Below are positions 37,828-45,416 of a stretch of DNA of 64,000 nt, in pieces. The DNA comes from Pseudomonadota bacterium (GTDB lineage Bacteria > Pseudomonadota > Gammaproteobacteria > Burkholderiales > Ferrovaceae): positions 114,101 to 178,100 of the forward strand of contig JAJZEH010000037.1 in NCBI GenBank assembly GCA_021805725.1, read 5' to 3'. The notes below the pieces were generated by a model. The model was not told where the DNA came from and did no database searches. It saw nothing but the letters and a program-made list of their open reading frames with translations. Every line of letters begins with the position of its first letter. Position 1 is the first letter of the stretch. The position numbers and the translations under genes are program-made.

Positions 37828-38547
37828 ATGAACCCCGGTGCACTCGCAGCTCCAGGACAGAAGATTCCCCATGGCCCGCTACCTGCCTTATTGCTTGCCT
37901 TGACCATGATCACTGGCGTGGTGGATGCCATCAGCTATCTCAAGCTGGGACATGTTTTTGTGGCCAACATGACGGGGAACATCGCGTTCCTGGGTTTTGC
38001 CGTTGCCGATGCCAAGGAGTTTTCAATTGCGTCATCCCTGACCGCAACCGTCGCATTCCTGACCGGTGCCTTGGCCGGCGGGAGGCTGGGCACGGTGTTG
38101 GGATCGCACCGTGGCCATCTTCTGGTGTTTTCAATTTTCATTGAAACAGCCATTGTTGGTGCCGCGCTTTGTGCATGGATCCTGTCGGATGACTCGGACG
38201 GGGAGACCATGCGCTATTTGCTCATTGTGGTACTGGCGCTGGCCATGGGTCTGCAAAACGCCACGGCCCGACGCATTGGCGTTCCTGACCTGACCACGAC
38301 CGTGCTGACGCAAACCCTCACGGGGCTTGCCGCAGATTCAACCCTGGTGGGTGGAAAAAATCCTCGACCCGTCCGTCGCCTCGCGGCCACGGTGACCATG
38401 TTCCTGGGCGCGGGAATAGGCACCTTTGTCATTTTTCATTTCAGCCTGGGAGCTGTCCTTGCGCTGGTCTTGATGTTGCTACTGGGCAGCGGTATTGCGG
38501 CACTTCGATACTTCTCCTCCTCAGATCCCTGGACGGAAGGCGCCTGA
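37828..38547 (+). CDS. DUF1275 (YoaK-type) membrane protein
   Basis: 239 residues with about six helices. Motifs ITGVVDAISYLKLGHVFVANMTGN and GLQNATARRIGVPDLTTTVLT are typical of DUF1275. The inner-membrane function is unknown. A TATAAT at 37783-37788 may be its -10. It is separated from cusF by 61 bp, so it is probably independent of the copper operon. Confidence 0.88.
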   Translation: MNPGALAAPGQKIPHGPLPALLLALTMITGVVDAISYLKLGHVFVANMTGNIAFLGFAVADAKEFSIASSLTATVAFLTGALAGGRLGTVLGSHRGHLLVFSIFIETAIVGAALCAWILSDDSDGETMRYLLIVVLALAMGLQNATARRIGVPDLTTTVLTQTLTGLAADSTLVGGKNPRPVRRLAATVTMFLGAGIGTFVIFHFSLGAVLALVLMLLLGSGIAALRYFSSSDPWTEGA

Positions 38548-38606
38548 CAGAAACGCATGCCCTGGAGTTTGTGCACCCATGTCCGGGTTCGGTCAGGCAG
38601 GGGCAG

Positions 38607-39362
38607 CTACAGGCCGAAAATCCCCCCCGGGCATGACTGCGCCTTTTCCAGACGCGTGAGGGTCGGAAGCAGATTGAGCCCTGTGGATTTTTTGAGTCGA
38701 TATGCCTGGTCTCGAAGGTCTTCCAGTGAAATGCGGATGGGGTCGCCCTTTGTGGCAAAGGTGATGACATTGCCACTGTCGCAGGAAGGGAGGGCAAGGC
38801 AGCGTCCGTCAAAGGCCTCGCAGATGCGCTCGTAACTGGATTTAAACCCTCGCCTTAGCCCCAGCAGGTTGACCACCAGAAAGCCCTCGCTGCTCAGGCG
38901 CACGCGGCACATCTGGTAGAACGGGTGCGTGTCCAATTCTCCGGCGCGCGCCTGAGCATCGAAACCATCCACCAGAATCAAGTCGTAATCCTGTTTGGTG
39001 TTGGCGATAAACCCTGCACCATCGCCAATCACGATGTTCAATCGCCTGGGGTCCTCGGGAAGCTTGAAAAATTGTCGAGCGGCGGCAACCACCGAAGGGG
39101 AAATCTCCACGACGGTCAATTTGGCCTGTGGGCAGTTGCGATACAGAAACTTGGTGAGGGAGGCCGCACCCAGTCCGATCAGCAGGACTTTGCGTGGAAA
39201 GCGCGCATCCCCACGCAACAGCAAACAGGCCATCATTTCCTTGGTGTAGTCGAGTTCCAGGTGCCAGGGGCGGGCAATGCGCATGGCACCTTGAATCCAA
39301 TCCGAACCAAAGTGCAGTGTGCGCACGCCAGCTTCTTCACAGATGTCTATGGGGAAGGTCAT
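38607..39362 (-). CDS. Spermidine synthase-like / SAM-dependent methyltransferase-fold protein
   Basis: 251 residues with a Rossmann SAM-binding core: KVLLIGLGAASLTKFLYRNCP (motif I), LTVVEISPSVV (acidic loop) and DLILVDGFDA (motif II). This matches the spermidine-synthase-like family often annotated as SpeE-like. The N-terminal tetramerisation domain of true SpeE is shortened, so polyamine synthesis is not certain. Monocistronic, converging on the DUF1275 gene. Confidence 0.78.
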   Translation of the reverse strand: MTFPIDICEEAGVRTLHFGSDWIQGAMRIARPWHLELDYTKEMMACLLLRGDARFPRKVLLIGLGAASLTKFLYRNCPQAKLTVVEISPSVVAAARQFFKLPEDPRRLNIVIGDGAGFIANTKQDYDLILVDGFDAQARAGELDTHPFYQMCRVRLSSEGFLVVNLLGLRRGFKSSYERICEAFDGRCLALPSCDSGNVITFATKGDPIRISLEDLRDQAYRLKKSTGLNLLPTLTRLEKAQSCPGGIFGL

Positions 39363-39461
39363 AATGAAAATTTTAATTACAAATCAGAATCCAGAATTAT
39401 TTTGGATGCACTACCATTGTCGCGTTAACCTACGGAACAAGTGACACACCGACGACATTGT

Positions 39462-40046
39462 ATGCATAACCTCTCAAGAACTCTTCTGGTTTCCGTTATA
39501 ACGCTTGTTTTGAGCGCCTGCAGCACCTTTGTGCCAACACCGCTTGGCGGTAGCGACTTTGCCGACGTGACGCCGCACATGGCGCAGCGTCGACCCGACG
39601 TGCTGGGGATGCGTGTGCGTTGGGGGGGCAGTATTGCCAGTGTTACATCCGAAAAGGACCACACCTGCTTTGAGGTGGTCAGTCATCCGCTTGATTATTC
39701 CGCGCGTCCCGAAGGGGATGATCGCACCAATGGACGGTTCAGAGCATGCGCCTCGGGGTTTTACGATCCGGAAATCTATGCCGTGAAACGTCAGATTACC
39801 ATCATTGGCACTGTACAGACCCCCACCATCGGCAGCATTGGCAACTACAAGTACATCTTCCCAAACGTCGCCATAGAGACGCTCTACCTGTGGCCAAAAC
39901 CGTCGCCCATCGCCAACGTCCCGCCGTACGAATTCGGTCCCGATCCCTTCATGTACCAGGCTGATCCCTGGTTGTCCGACCCCATGGATCCCATGAACCC
40001 TTTGGGTCCCATGGACCCCATGAGTGCCTGGGACATGCCTTGGTAG
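39462..40046 (+). CDS. Slp family outer-membrane lipoprotein with Met-Pro-rich tail
   Basis: 194 residues. Type II signal with lipobox LSAC. The Slp/YeaY core reads RWGGSIASV ... CFEVVSHPLDYSARP ... GRFRACASGFYDPEIYAVKR, close to the starvation-inducible lipoprotein Slp. The last about 25 residues contain DPMDPMNPLGPMDPM, a Met-Pro repeat not usual in Slp. The ATG at 39462 is chosen because it gives a compact signal peptide. Possible co-transcription with the next lipoprotein gene (61-bp gap). Confidence 0.85.
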   Translation: MHNLSRTLLVSVITLVLSACSTFVPTPLGGSDFADVTPHMAQRRPDVLGMRVRWGGSIASVTSEKDHTCFEVVSHPLDYSARPEGDDRTNGRFRACASGFYDPEIYAVKRQITIIGTVQTPTIGSIGNYKYIFPNVAIETLYLWPKPSPIANVPPYEFGPDPFMYQADPWLSDPMDPMNPLGPMDPMSAWDMPW

Positions 40047-40107
40047 CGCCTGAATTGTTATAAAATCGGTACCCTACCATGAACAATGGTTTTATGAATT
40101 GGCGGCA

Positions 40108-40656
40108 ATGATGAAATCCAGACTGATTCTGATTTTTTCCTGTTTGGCGTGGATGGCGGCGCTCGGGCTCAGTGCCTGCGCAGACCTTACGCCACGCGCC
40201 ATTGTGCCCGATGCGATAGCAACGCCAGCAAATCAGGTGCTCGCGCTTGAAGCGATGGCTGCGGGTGTTCAGATCTACGAATGTAAGGGAAATGGCGGCA
40301 GCCCGGCAAAATTTCAGTGGGTTTTGAAGGCCCCTGAAGCAGAGTTGTACGATGCAAGCGGCAGCAGGATTGCCCGGCATTATGCGGGGCCCACATGGGA
40401 AGCCCCCGACGGTAGCAAGGTGGTCGGCGAATTGAAAGCGCAATATGCCAGTCCGGATCCTGGGGCAGTGCAGTGGTTGTTATTGACTGCAAAATCCAAT
40501 TTCGGCAAGGGGTTCTTCGCCCGGACTGTCAGCATTCAGCGTATCAACACAAAGGGCGGGAAGGCACCCGTGGATGGGTGTAACGAGGCACTGTCAGGCA
40601 GGCTGTTGCGGGTTCCCTACACCGCCACCTACAATTTTTACGATACCAAGCCCTAA
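40108..40656 (+). CDS. DUF3455 lipoprotein
   Basis: 182 residues. The lipoprotein signal ends GLSACADLTP. The body has the DUF3455 pattern: AAGVQIYECKG, FQWVLKAPEAELYD, HYAGPTWEAPDGSKV and VPYTATYNFY at the C-terminus. Function is unknown. Adjacent ATGs at 40108 and 40111 are both possible. It converges with the next gene across 10 bp. Confidence 0.8.
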   Translation: MMKSRLILIFSCLAWMAALGLSACADLTPRAIVPDAIATPANQVLALEAMAAGVQIYECKGNGGSPAKFQWVLKAPEAELYDASGSRIARHYAGPTWEAPDGSKVVGELKAQYASPDPGAVQWLLLTAKSNFGKGFFARTVSIQRINTKGGKAPVDGCNEALSGRLLRVPYTATYNFYDTKP

Positions 40657-40666
40657 CAGACGCAGG

Positions 40667-41137
40667 TCAGTTGCCCTGATCGGCCGTAAGTTGCCAAGTG
40701 GAATGGCATCCCACGCAAAGAGCGAGCGTGCCGTCCAGTTGTTTCAATATTTCTGGCGCAGGCGTCCCTTTTTCGGCCGCCTGAGCCATGTCATCCATGC
40801 TGCGGTGAACACTCATGCCCATGGATTTGAACGGCAGGGGTAGTTTGGCCATGAGAGCTGGATTCACATCTGCGGCAGCGGCCATGCCTGCCAGGCGCGC
40901 AGCCTTTGAAACCAGCGCCATATTGCCCTGATTGATGCCGTCCAGGATGCCATGGGTTGCCGAGAGCAATCCACGCATCTCTTTCAGGATCAGATCACGC
41001 TCTCCAGACTTGAGCACGATGGCAGTCCGGTTATCTGTGCCGCGCTCCACGTTGCCACGAATGAAGACCCAGCTGCCGACGGCAACGGTCACGACCCACA
41101 AAACAATGGCGGCCGAGGCAATTTTGCTGACTTTCAT
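40667..41137 (-). CDS. Membrane-anchored cytochrome c with C-terminal heme site
   Basis: About 156 residues. An N-terminal hydrophobic helix (ASAAIVLWVVTVAVGSWVFI) acts as anchor or signal. The mature part is helical, with a single heme motif CVGCH close to the C-terminus, a layout reminiscent of cytochrome c'-type four-helix bundles. Whether the helix is cleaved is unclear. Monocistronic; partner unknown. The ATG near 41137 is preferred over a TTG at 41176. Confidence 0.75.
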   Translation of the reverse strand: MKVSKIASAAIVLWVVTVAVGSWVFIRGNVERGTDNRTAIVLKSGERDLILKEMRGLLSATHGILDGINQGNMALVSKAARLAGMAAAADVNPALMAKLPLPFKSMGMSVHRSMDDMAQAAEKGTPAPEILKQLDGTLALCVGCHSTWQLTADQGN

Positions 41138-41184
41138 GGATGACTCCCTGTTTTGGTGGCGCCCTTTCTGGCTCAAGCAACATT

Positions 41185-41261
41185 ACTGTAATCCATTTGA
41201 TGACAATAGGCGTGGTGGACCAAATCAAGATCACTGTAAGATGGGTCGTCCATGGGGGCAT
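41185..41261 (-). pseudogene. Possible 5' remnant of a DMT/EamA transporter gene
   Basis: The minus-strand ATG at 41261 has GGAGAAT just upstream. It opens a frame whose first residues (MPPWTTHLTVILIWSTTPIVIKW) resemble the first helix of EamA-type transporters, where IWSTTPLAIKW-like segments are common. After about 25 codons similarity ends and the frame runs into the cytochrome gene. It looks like a deleted gene start; chance resemblance is not excluded. Confidence 0.35.
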
Positions 41262-41422
41262 GATTCTCCTGATTGTAGGGCGAGGGTAGCAACGCGTCGA
41301 TGCATCAGGTCAAGAGCAGCCGGATGTTGATGGTTGCAAGGCCGTGAGGAAGGCAAATGGCAGGGCAGTTCCACCTGGGAAAAGCGGCATGGACTTGGTG
41401 CCAAAACTGAAGAGGGGAGTGT
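41262..41422. other. Intergenic DNA upstream of the acidic hypothetical gene
   Basis: No gene, repeat or convincing promoter seen. With the remnant at 41185-41261 it makes a 285-bp region between two transcription units, consistent with loss of a gene. Confidence 0.4.
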
Positions 41423-41860
41423 ATGGCAATTTTAACAAACATTATCGCGGCTGAAGAGCACGAGATGGAAGCCATTGGCGAGTCGCTGCATCCTGTGGAG
41501 GAATGGAGCGGTTTTGAAGTGCGTGATGTGGATACGGCCAAGATCACGACCCTGCATTGCCTACTTACCGGAGAGTTGTTTGATGATGCGGTGATTCAGT
41601 ACGAACCTGTTTATGTTTCACTCGTTGAAGGGGCGGTGGTATTGCGCCTCGCCGACGAAGTGCTTGAGCGTTTGCTCGATCTTGATGAGGAGATGCTCTT
41701 ACAGGTTGCATCCGAACTGTCAGCCACGGAGGACTTCGAGTCCGAAGCGTGGACCGAGGAAGAAGTGACCACGATGCTTGCCGAGCTATGCGAATTGGCT
41801 CACCGAGCCGATTCGGAGGGTCAGAGGCTGTATGTCTGGCTGCATCCGCTTCGTACCTGA
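41423..41860 (+). CDS. Acidic hypothetical protein
   Basis: 145 residues, strongly acidic (many Glu/Asp runs such as DLDEEMLLQ and AWTEEEVTTML), with no signal peptide or membrane helix. GAGGGGAG precedes the ATG. I do not recognise a domain. It ends 10 bp from the converging exonuclease gene. Confidence 0.6.
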   Translation: MAILTNIIAAEEHEMEAIGESLHPVEEWSGFEVRDVDTAKITTLHCLLTGELFDDAVIQYEPVYVSLVEGAVVLRLADEVLERLLDLDEEMLLQVASELSATEDFESEAWTEEEVTTMLAELCELAHRADSEGQRLYVWLHPLRT

Positions 41861-41870
41861 GTTGCCACGG

Positions 41871-42452
41871 TCATGCTGGTTGTGTTTGCTGCCATGACCG
41901 ATAGATACGCAGTGCCACGTGCGCATCGTTTGCGGCATACAGGATTTGCCGCTCGCTCAGGACGCGGCTTGACCAGTTCGTGGTGGATGTTCTCCTGGAT
42001 TTTTGCAGGCGCTGGCCAAAAAAATGGGCTACTGCTGCCTTGGCGCCCATATCGCTGCGCTTTTCCTGGCGCAGGACGATGGCCAGGTCGAGAGTGTTTG
42101 CAGTGCCGATTCCCAGTTTGGATTGGAGACGTCGCAGGTCATCGCGGAGGCCGAAGCCCACCTTGAGCAACTGCGCTGACTCCAAGATGGCACGCAGCCC
42201 ATCCATGGATTGAAGGGCTGTGACGGGAAAAAGGTAAGCCTTGTCGTCGGTTGCGAGCTGGATCAGGTGCGGGCCCGTAGACACTTCACCCTTGGAAAAT
42301 GTGGGTTTTGATTCGGTATCAAAACCGATGGCGTCCGTATCCATCAATGCGGCCAGTGCGTTGCCAGCTTCTGTAGCAGACTGCACGAGATGCACGTTGG
42401 CCAGATCGATTCCCGGATACGGGGGCAGACTTGAATCTTGAAATGTAGGCAC
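41871..42452 (-). CDS. 3'-5' exonuclease, RNase D/DnaQ-like DEDD fold
   Basis: 193 residues: Exo I in AIGFDTESKPTF, Exo II around LLKVGFGLRDDLRRL, and Exo III in ILYAANDAHVALRIYRSW. It corresponds to the stand-alone DNA_pol_A_exo1/RNase D-like family without HRDC domains. Substrate unknown. It is 34 nt downstream of the Crp-like gene, so likely co-transcribed. Confidence 0.83.
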   Translation of the reverse strand: MPTFQDSSLPPYPGIDLANVHLVQSATEAGNALAALMDTDAIGFDTESKPTFSKGEVSTGPHLIQLATDDKAYLFPVTALQSMDGLRAILESAQLLKVGFGLRDDLRRLQSKLGIGTANTLDLAIVLRQEKRSDMGAKAAVAHFFGQRLQKSRRTSTTNWSSRVLSERQILYAANDAHVALRIYRSWQQTQPA

Positions 42453-42486
42453 TTCAGGCTGACTCGCAATTAAACTGAAAGTAATC

Positions 42487-43113
42487 TTAATGGTGAAGCA
42501 CCCTGCTCAGGGTCTCGGGACTGATGTTGAGGTGCAGGGCCAATTCCCTCTTGGGCAACAGAATAGCCATTTCAGGGTTTTTTTGTTGAAAGCGCTCCAT
42601 TCGACCGGCTGCATCGAGAAGGTGAAGTGCGATGGTGTCAGCCATGATTTCACTCATCAAGCGCATGACCTCGTATTCGAATTCACGTTTCAGAACGGGA
42701 TGGCACTTCATGAATTCGGCCCACGCTTCAATGGGGCATTTGGCAACGCGCACCCTCGTCACGGCGCAAATGCTGTAAGGTGCCCGATATTCCAGGCGCC
42801 ACGCTGCGTAGCTGGTTTCAATTTCTGTTTCACGCGCAAAACGCAGGGTCATTTCCTTGCCTTCAGCATTGGTCACTACCCGCTTTAGCACGCCTTCAAG
42901 AATGAAATACTGATTCATCTCTGTGGCACCCTGGATGAGCAGGACGTCGCCTTTTTTGACTTCGGCAATGACCAGTTGTTGCTCCAGCTCAGTCAGGTCT
43001 GCGTCCGTGAGGTGCCGCAGTACGACGTTGCCATGAATCAGCCCGCGCAGCATCAGACGCAAGGGATGCTGCGACAGGGGTGTCTCAATTATGGTGGTGC
43101 AGGGAGTTCCCAT
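42487..43113 (-). CDS. Crp/Fnr-family regulator with short C-terminus
   Basis: 208 residues. The N-terminal cyclic-nucleotide-like beta-roll (VKKGDVLLIQGATEMNQYFILEGVLKRVV), a long dimer helix and a C-terminal HTH (LPKRELALHLNISPETLSRVLHH) are present. The protein stops right after the recognition helix, without the usual wing. No FNR-type N-terminal cysteine cluster is seen, so it is not an oxygen-sensing FNR. The ATG at 43113 is chosen because upstream sequence in this frame is the reverse of the MarR gene. Divergent from the MarR gene. Confidence 0.82.
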   Translation of the reverse strand: MGTPCTTIIETPLSQHPLRLMLRGLIHGNVVLRHLTDADLTELEQQLVIAEVKKGDVLLIQGATEMNQYFILEGVLKRVVTNAEGKEMTLRFARETEIETSYAAWRLEYRAPYSICAVTRVRVAKCPIEAWAEFMKCHPVLKREFEYEVMRLMSEIMADTIALHLLDAAGRMERFQQKNPEMAILLPKRELALHLNISPETLSRVLHH

Positions 43114-43158
43114 GGCTTGCCATTCCGAAAATACATCACGACATGATATATTATCACC

Positions 43159-43581
43159 ATGGAAAGCAGACCATCCAGAATGTCTGAAGGCAAGATGACC
43201 AAGGAGGAGTTCGAGTTGCTCGCCCAATTTCGCTATCAACTGCGCCGCTTTCTTCGATTCAGCGAAGAAGTGACGCGAAATGAAGGCGTCACGCCACTTC
43301 AGTACCAGCTGCTGTTGCAAATCAAAGGGTTCCCAGGCCGGGATTGGGCAACGATCGTTGAACTTGCGGAGCGTCTCCAGGCCAAACACCATGGCATCGT
43401 GGCATTGATTACCCGGTGCGAAAAGTCTGGCCTGGTGGTGCGCAATACCAGCAGTAACGATCTGAGGCTGGTTGAGGTTAGATTGACCAGAAAGGGGGAA
43501 ACCTGCCTTGAAAAACTGGCGCGGCTTCATCGTGCCGAACGGCTGTCTTTGCAGGGCGTATTTGCCAGATCACTCAAATAA
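43159..43581 (+). CDS. MarR-family transcriptional regulator
   Basis: 140 residues with the MarR winged HTH: GVTPLQYQLLLQIKG, WATIVELAERLQAKHHGIVALITRCEKSGLVVR, then the wing (SSNDLRLVEVRLTRKG). In-frame ATGs at 43180 and 43195 are alternatives; 43195 has GAAGGC upstream. Divergent from the Crp-like gene (45-bp gap) and followed by a small membrane-protein gene 12 nt later. Confidence 0.85.
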   Translation: MESRPSRMSEGKMTKEEFELLAQFRYQLRRFLRFSEEVTRNEGVTPLQYQLLLQIKGFPGRDWATIVELAERLQAKHHGIVALITRCEKSGLVVRNTSSNDLRLVEVRLTRKGETCLEKLARLHRAERLSLQGVFARSLK

Positions 43582-43593
43582 GAGGGAAGCTCC

Positions 43594-43704
43594 ATGATTG
43601 AAACGATTATTGGGTTGCTCTTTCTGGGAGCCGTAATTTTTGTGGCGACCACCGGGGAGCGCAGTGAAGAGGATACAAAGGACGGCAAGGACGGTCACAA
43701 GTAA
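43594..43704 (+). CDS. 36-residue membrane peptide next to the MarR gene
   Basis: Thirty-seven codons with stop. AGAGGGAAG lies 5 nt before the ATG. The peptide has one hydrophobic helix (IETIIGLLFLGAVIFVATT) followed by a charged tail rich in Glu, Asp and Lys (GERSEEDTKDGKDGHK). It lies 12 nt after the MarR gene on the same strand, so it is probably expressed with it. No family recognised. Confidence 0.55.
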   Translation: MIETIIGLLFLGAVIFVATTGERSEEDTKDGKDGHK

Positions 43705-43743
43705 CCCCGAACGATTCGTTTCATCTTTGGGAGACCCGTTATA

Positions 43744-44283
43744 TCAGCGCATGCTTCCAAGTGCCGCCAGATCGGCAATGACCTGGGCGGGATTGCGTCC
43801 CGCGTCGACACTTTCATACACTTTGGCAATGCGTCCGGAAGGGTCAATGATGAAGGTGTTGCGCTTGGCAACTCTGAACCCCAACAGGTGCATTTCAGAG
43901 CCATATTTTTGTGACACTACGCCATCCCTGTCTGCCAGCAGGGGAAAGGGCAGGTGGTGGTTTTTGGCAAATTCCGCGTGGCTGCTGGCATCGTCAATGC
44001 TGACGCCGAGCACCGCCGCACCGAGCTGGTGGATTTTCTGGATGTCGTCGCGATAAGCGCAGGCTTCGGCGGTGCAGCCTGGCGTTTCATCCTTGGGGTA
44101 AAAATACAAAACGAGCCATTTGCCCTGGTAATCAGCGAGGTGCTGCAGCGTGCCGTTCTGGTCTTCCACGCTGAAATCGGGAGCACTCTGTCCCACTTGG
44201 GGCAATTCTGCCGAGAGGGCGGCGCCAGCCCACATCAAACTGGTCAAACCCAGGGCGGCCACGAGCCAAAAAATGGTTTTCAT
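43744..44283 (-). CDS. Exported peroxiredoxin, BCP/PrxQ type
   Basis: 179 residues. A signal peptide (FWLVAALGLTSLMWAGAALSA) is followed by a thioredoxin-fold peroxiredoxin with peroxidatic Cys and resolving Cys five residues apart (TPGCTAEAC), the atypical two-Cys PrxQ arrangement. It should reduce hydroperoxides in the periplasm; cytosolic BCP lacks the signal. Last gene of a minus-strand PEBP-CDGSH-PrxQ unit. Confidence 0.9.
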   Translation of the reverse strand: MKTIFWLVAALGLTSLMWAGAALSAELPQVGQSAPDFSVEDQNGTLQHLADYQGKWLVLYFYPKDETPGCTAEACAYRDDIQKIHQLGAAVLGVSIDDASSHAEFAKNHHLPFPLLADRDGVVSQKYGSEMHLLGFRVAKRNTFIIDPSGRIAKVYESVDAGRNPAQVIADLAALGSMR

Positions 44284-44309
44284 TCGTCTGGGCTGAAGTT
44301 TCTACCGGA

Positions 44310-44549
44310 TCACAGGCTTTTGTGGCTGCCATCGCAGAGCGCGCCGCTCCTGGATTGCTTGCAGCCGCAGAAATATACGGTGTCGCTTTTGAGGGCTACA
44401 TATTCCACGGGGTTAAACTCGCTTCCCTTGTGGGAACCGTCGCAGTAAGGCTGGGTTTTGCTCATTCCGCAAGCACACCACCAATAGCTTTTCCCGGACT
44501 GGACTTCTGCCGCATAGGGTGCATTTTGGGCAATCCGGGGTTTCGGCAT
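44310..44549 (-). CDS. Tandem CDGSH iron-sulfur protein
   Basis: 79 residues with two CDGSH zinc-finger-like [2Fe-2S] motifs: WCACGMSKTQPYCDGSHKG and CGCKQSRSGALCDGSHK, each with the C-x-C...C...H ligand set. This is the type 3 (MitoNEET-like double) class, suggested to have redox or iron-sulfur roles. The ATG at 44549 has GGAGGAG 8 nt upstream. 19 nt after the PEBP gene. Confidence 0.9.
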   Translation of the reverse strand: MPKPRIAQNAPYAAEVQSGKSYWWCACGMSKTQPYCDGSHKGSEFNPVEYVALKSDTVYFCGCKQSRSGALCDGSHKSL

Positions 44550-44568
44550 TTGAAGGCTCCTCCAGGGG

Positions 44569-45123
44569 TTATTTGGCACGTCCATATTTGGCGGTGAAGC
44601 TGGCTTTGCCCAGGGCGTTTTCGTGGATCATATAACCAGTCAGTGCGGCGGTGGCATCAGCAGGAATTTCAAGCTTGTCTGTTTTGAGCGCGTATACGGT
44701 GAAAATATAGCGATGCGGTTTGTCGCCCTGGGGTGGACAGGTGCCGCCCCAGGCGGACACGCCAAAGTCGGACCGGCCTTGTACGGCCCCTTTGGGGAGC
44801 GTCGTGCTGTTGACGGTGCCCGCACCTGCAGCCAGTTCTGTGACATCGGCCGGGATGTTGATCACGATCCAGTGCCACCAGCCCGAACCTGTGGGGGCAT
44901 CGGGGTCGTACATGGTTACGGCAAAGCTCTTGGTGTCCTTGGGGGCACCGTTCCATTTAAGCGCGGGTGACTTGTTTTCTCCCGAACAACCAAACCCGTT
45001 GAACTCAAAACTCTTGGGTATCGTGCCATTGGCTTTTATTTCAGGGCTGGAAAGGGTGAAACCGGCGGAATAAGCCAGCGTGGATAAACCGGCCAGGGCA
45101 ACGGAAAACAGTAAGCGGAGCAC
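44569..45123 (-). CDS. YbhB/YbcL-type PEBP (Raf kinase inhibitor-like) protein, exported
   Basis: 184 residues: a signal peptide (LLFSVALAGLSTLAYSAG), then the phosphatidylethanolamine-binding-protein fold with DPDAPTGSGWWHWIVINIP and PPQGDKPHRYIFTVYAL, both family hallmarks. Bacterial function is unclear. First gene of the PEBP-CDGSH-PrxQ unit. Confidence 0.9.
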   Translation of the reverse strand: MLRLLFSVALAGLSTLAYSAGFTLSSPEIKANGTIPKSFEFNGFGCSGENKSPALKWNGAPKDTKSFAVTMYDPDAPTGSGWWHWIVINIPADVTELAAGAGTVNSTTLPKGAVQGRSDFGVSAWGGTCPPQGDKPHRYIFTVYALKTDKLEIPADATAALTGYMIHENALGKASFTAKYGRAK

Positions 45124-45416
45124 GGGTATTTCCTCCCTACATGTTGAGCTATGAAACCGTCATTATGGCACTGTTATCAGAATCCATGAAATTCACTTCG
45201 GTAGGTGGACGGCATGATCCCGAAGGTCTTTGAGAAACTGCGTCCTGGCAACAAGGTTGAGGTTTTCTTGCCGTTTCTGGATAGGAGTGAAATTTGATTT
45301 TCTTGTAAATATTTGGCCTGATTATGTCTAATATTGTCATTCAGGCCTCTATTGGGCAGTGGCGCTTACTGAAATAATGAGTCCTGCCTGAAATCAATCA
45401 TATGGAAGGAATCCCC
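45124..45416. other. Intergenic region between PEBP and DMT transporter genes
   Basis: 293 bp with no supported gene. A short 27-codon frame (MIPKVFEKLRP...) from about 45214 has no ribosome binding site. An inverted repeat GGCCTGA (45315-45321) / TCAGGCC (45341-45347) lies about 70 bp upstream of the transporter start and may be an operator. Confidence 0.4.

Noticed and set aside
42487..43113. Crp-like protein as the FNR acting at the mto promoter
   Set aside because: No cysteine cluster for an oxygen-sensing [4Fe-4S] centre and an incomplete DNA-binding domain; the likely FNR is elsewhere in the genome.
43114..43530. Upstream extension of the Crp-like frame
   Set aside because: It lies wholly opposite the MarR coding sequence, and the Crp fold begins at 43113.
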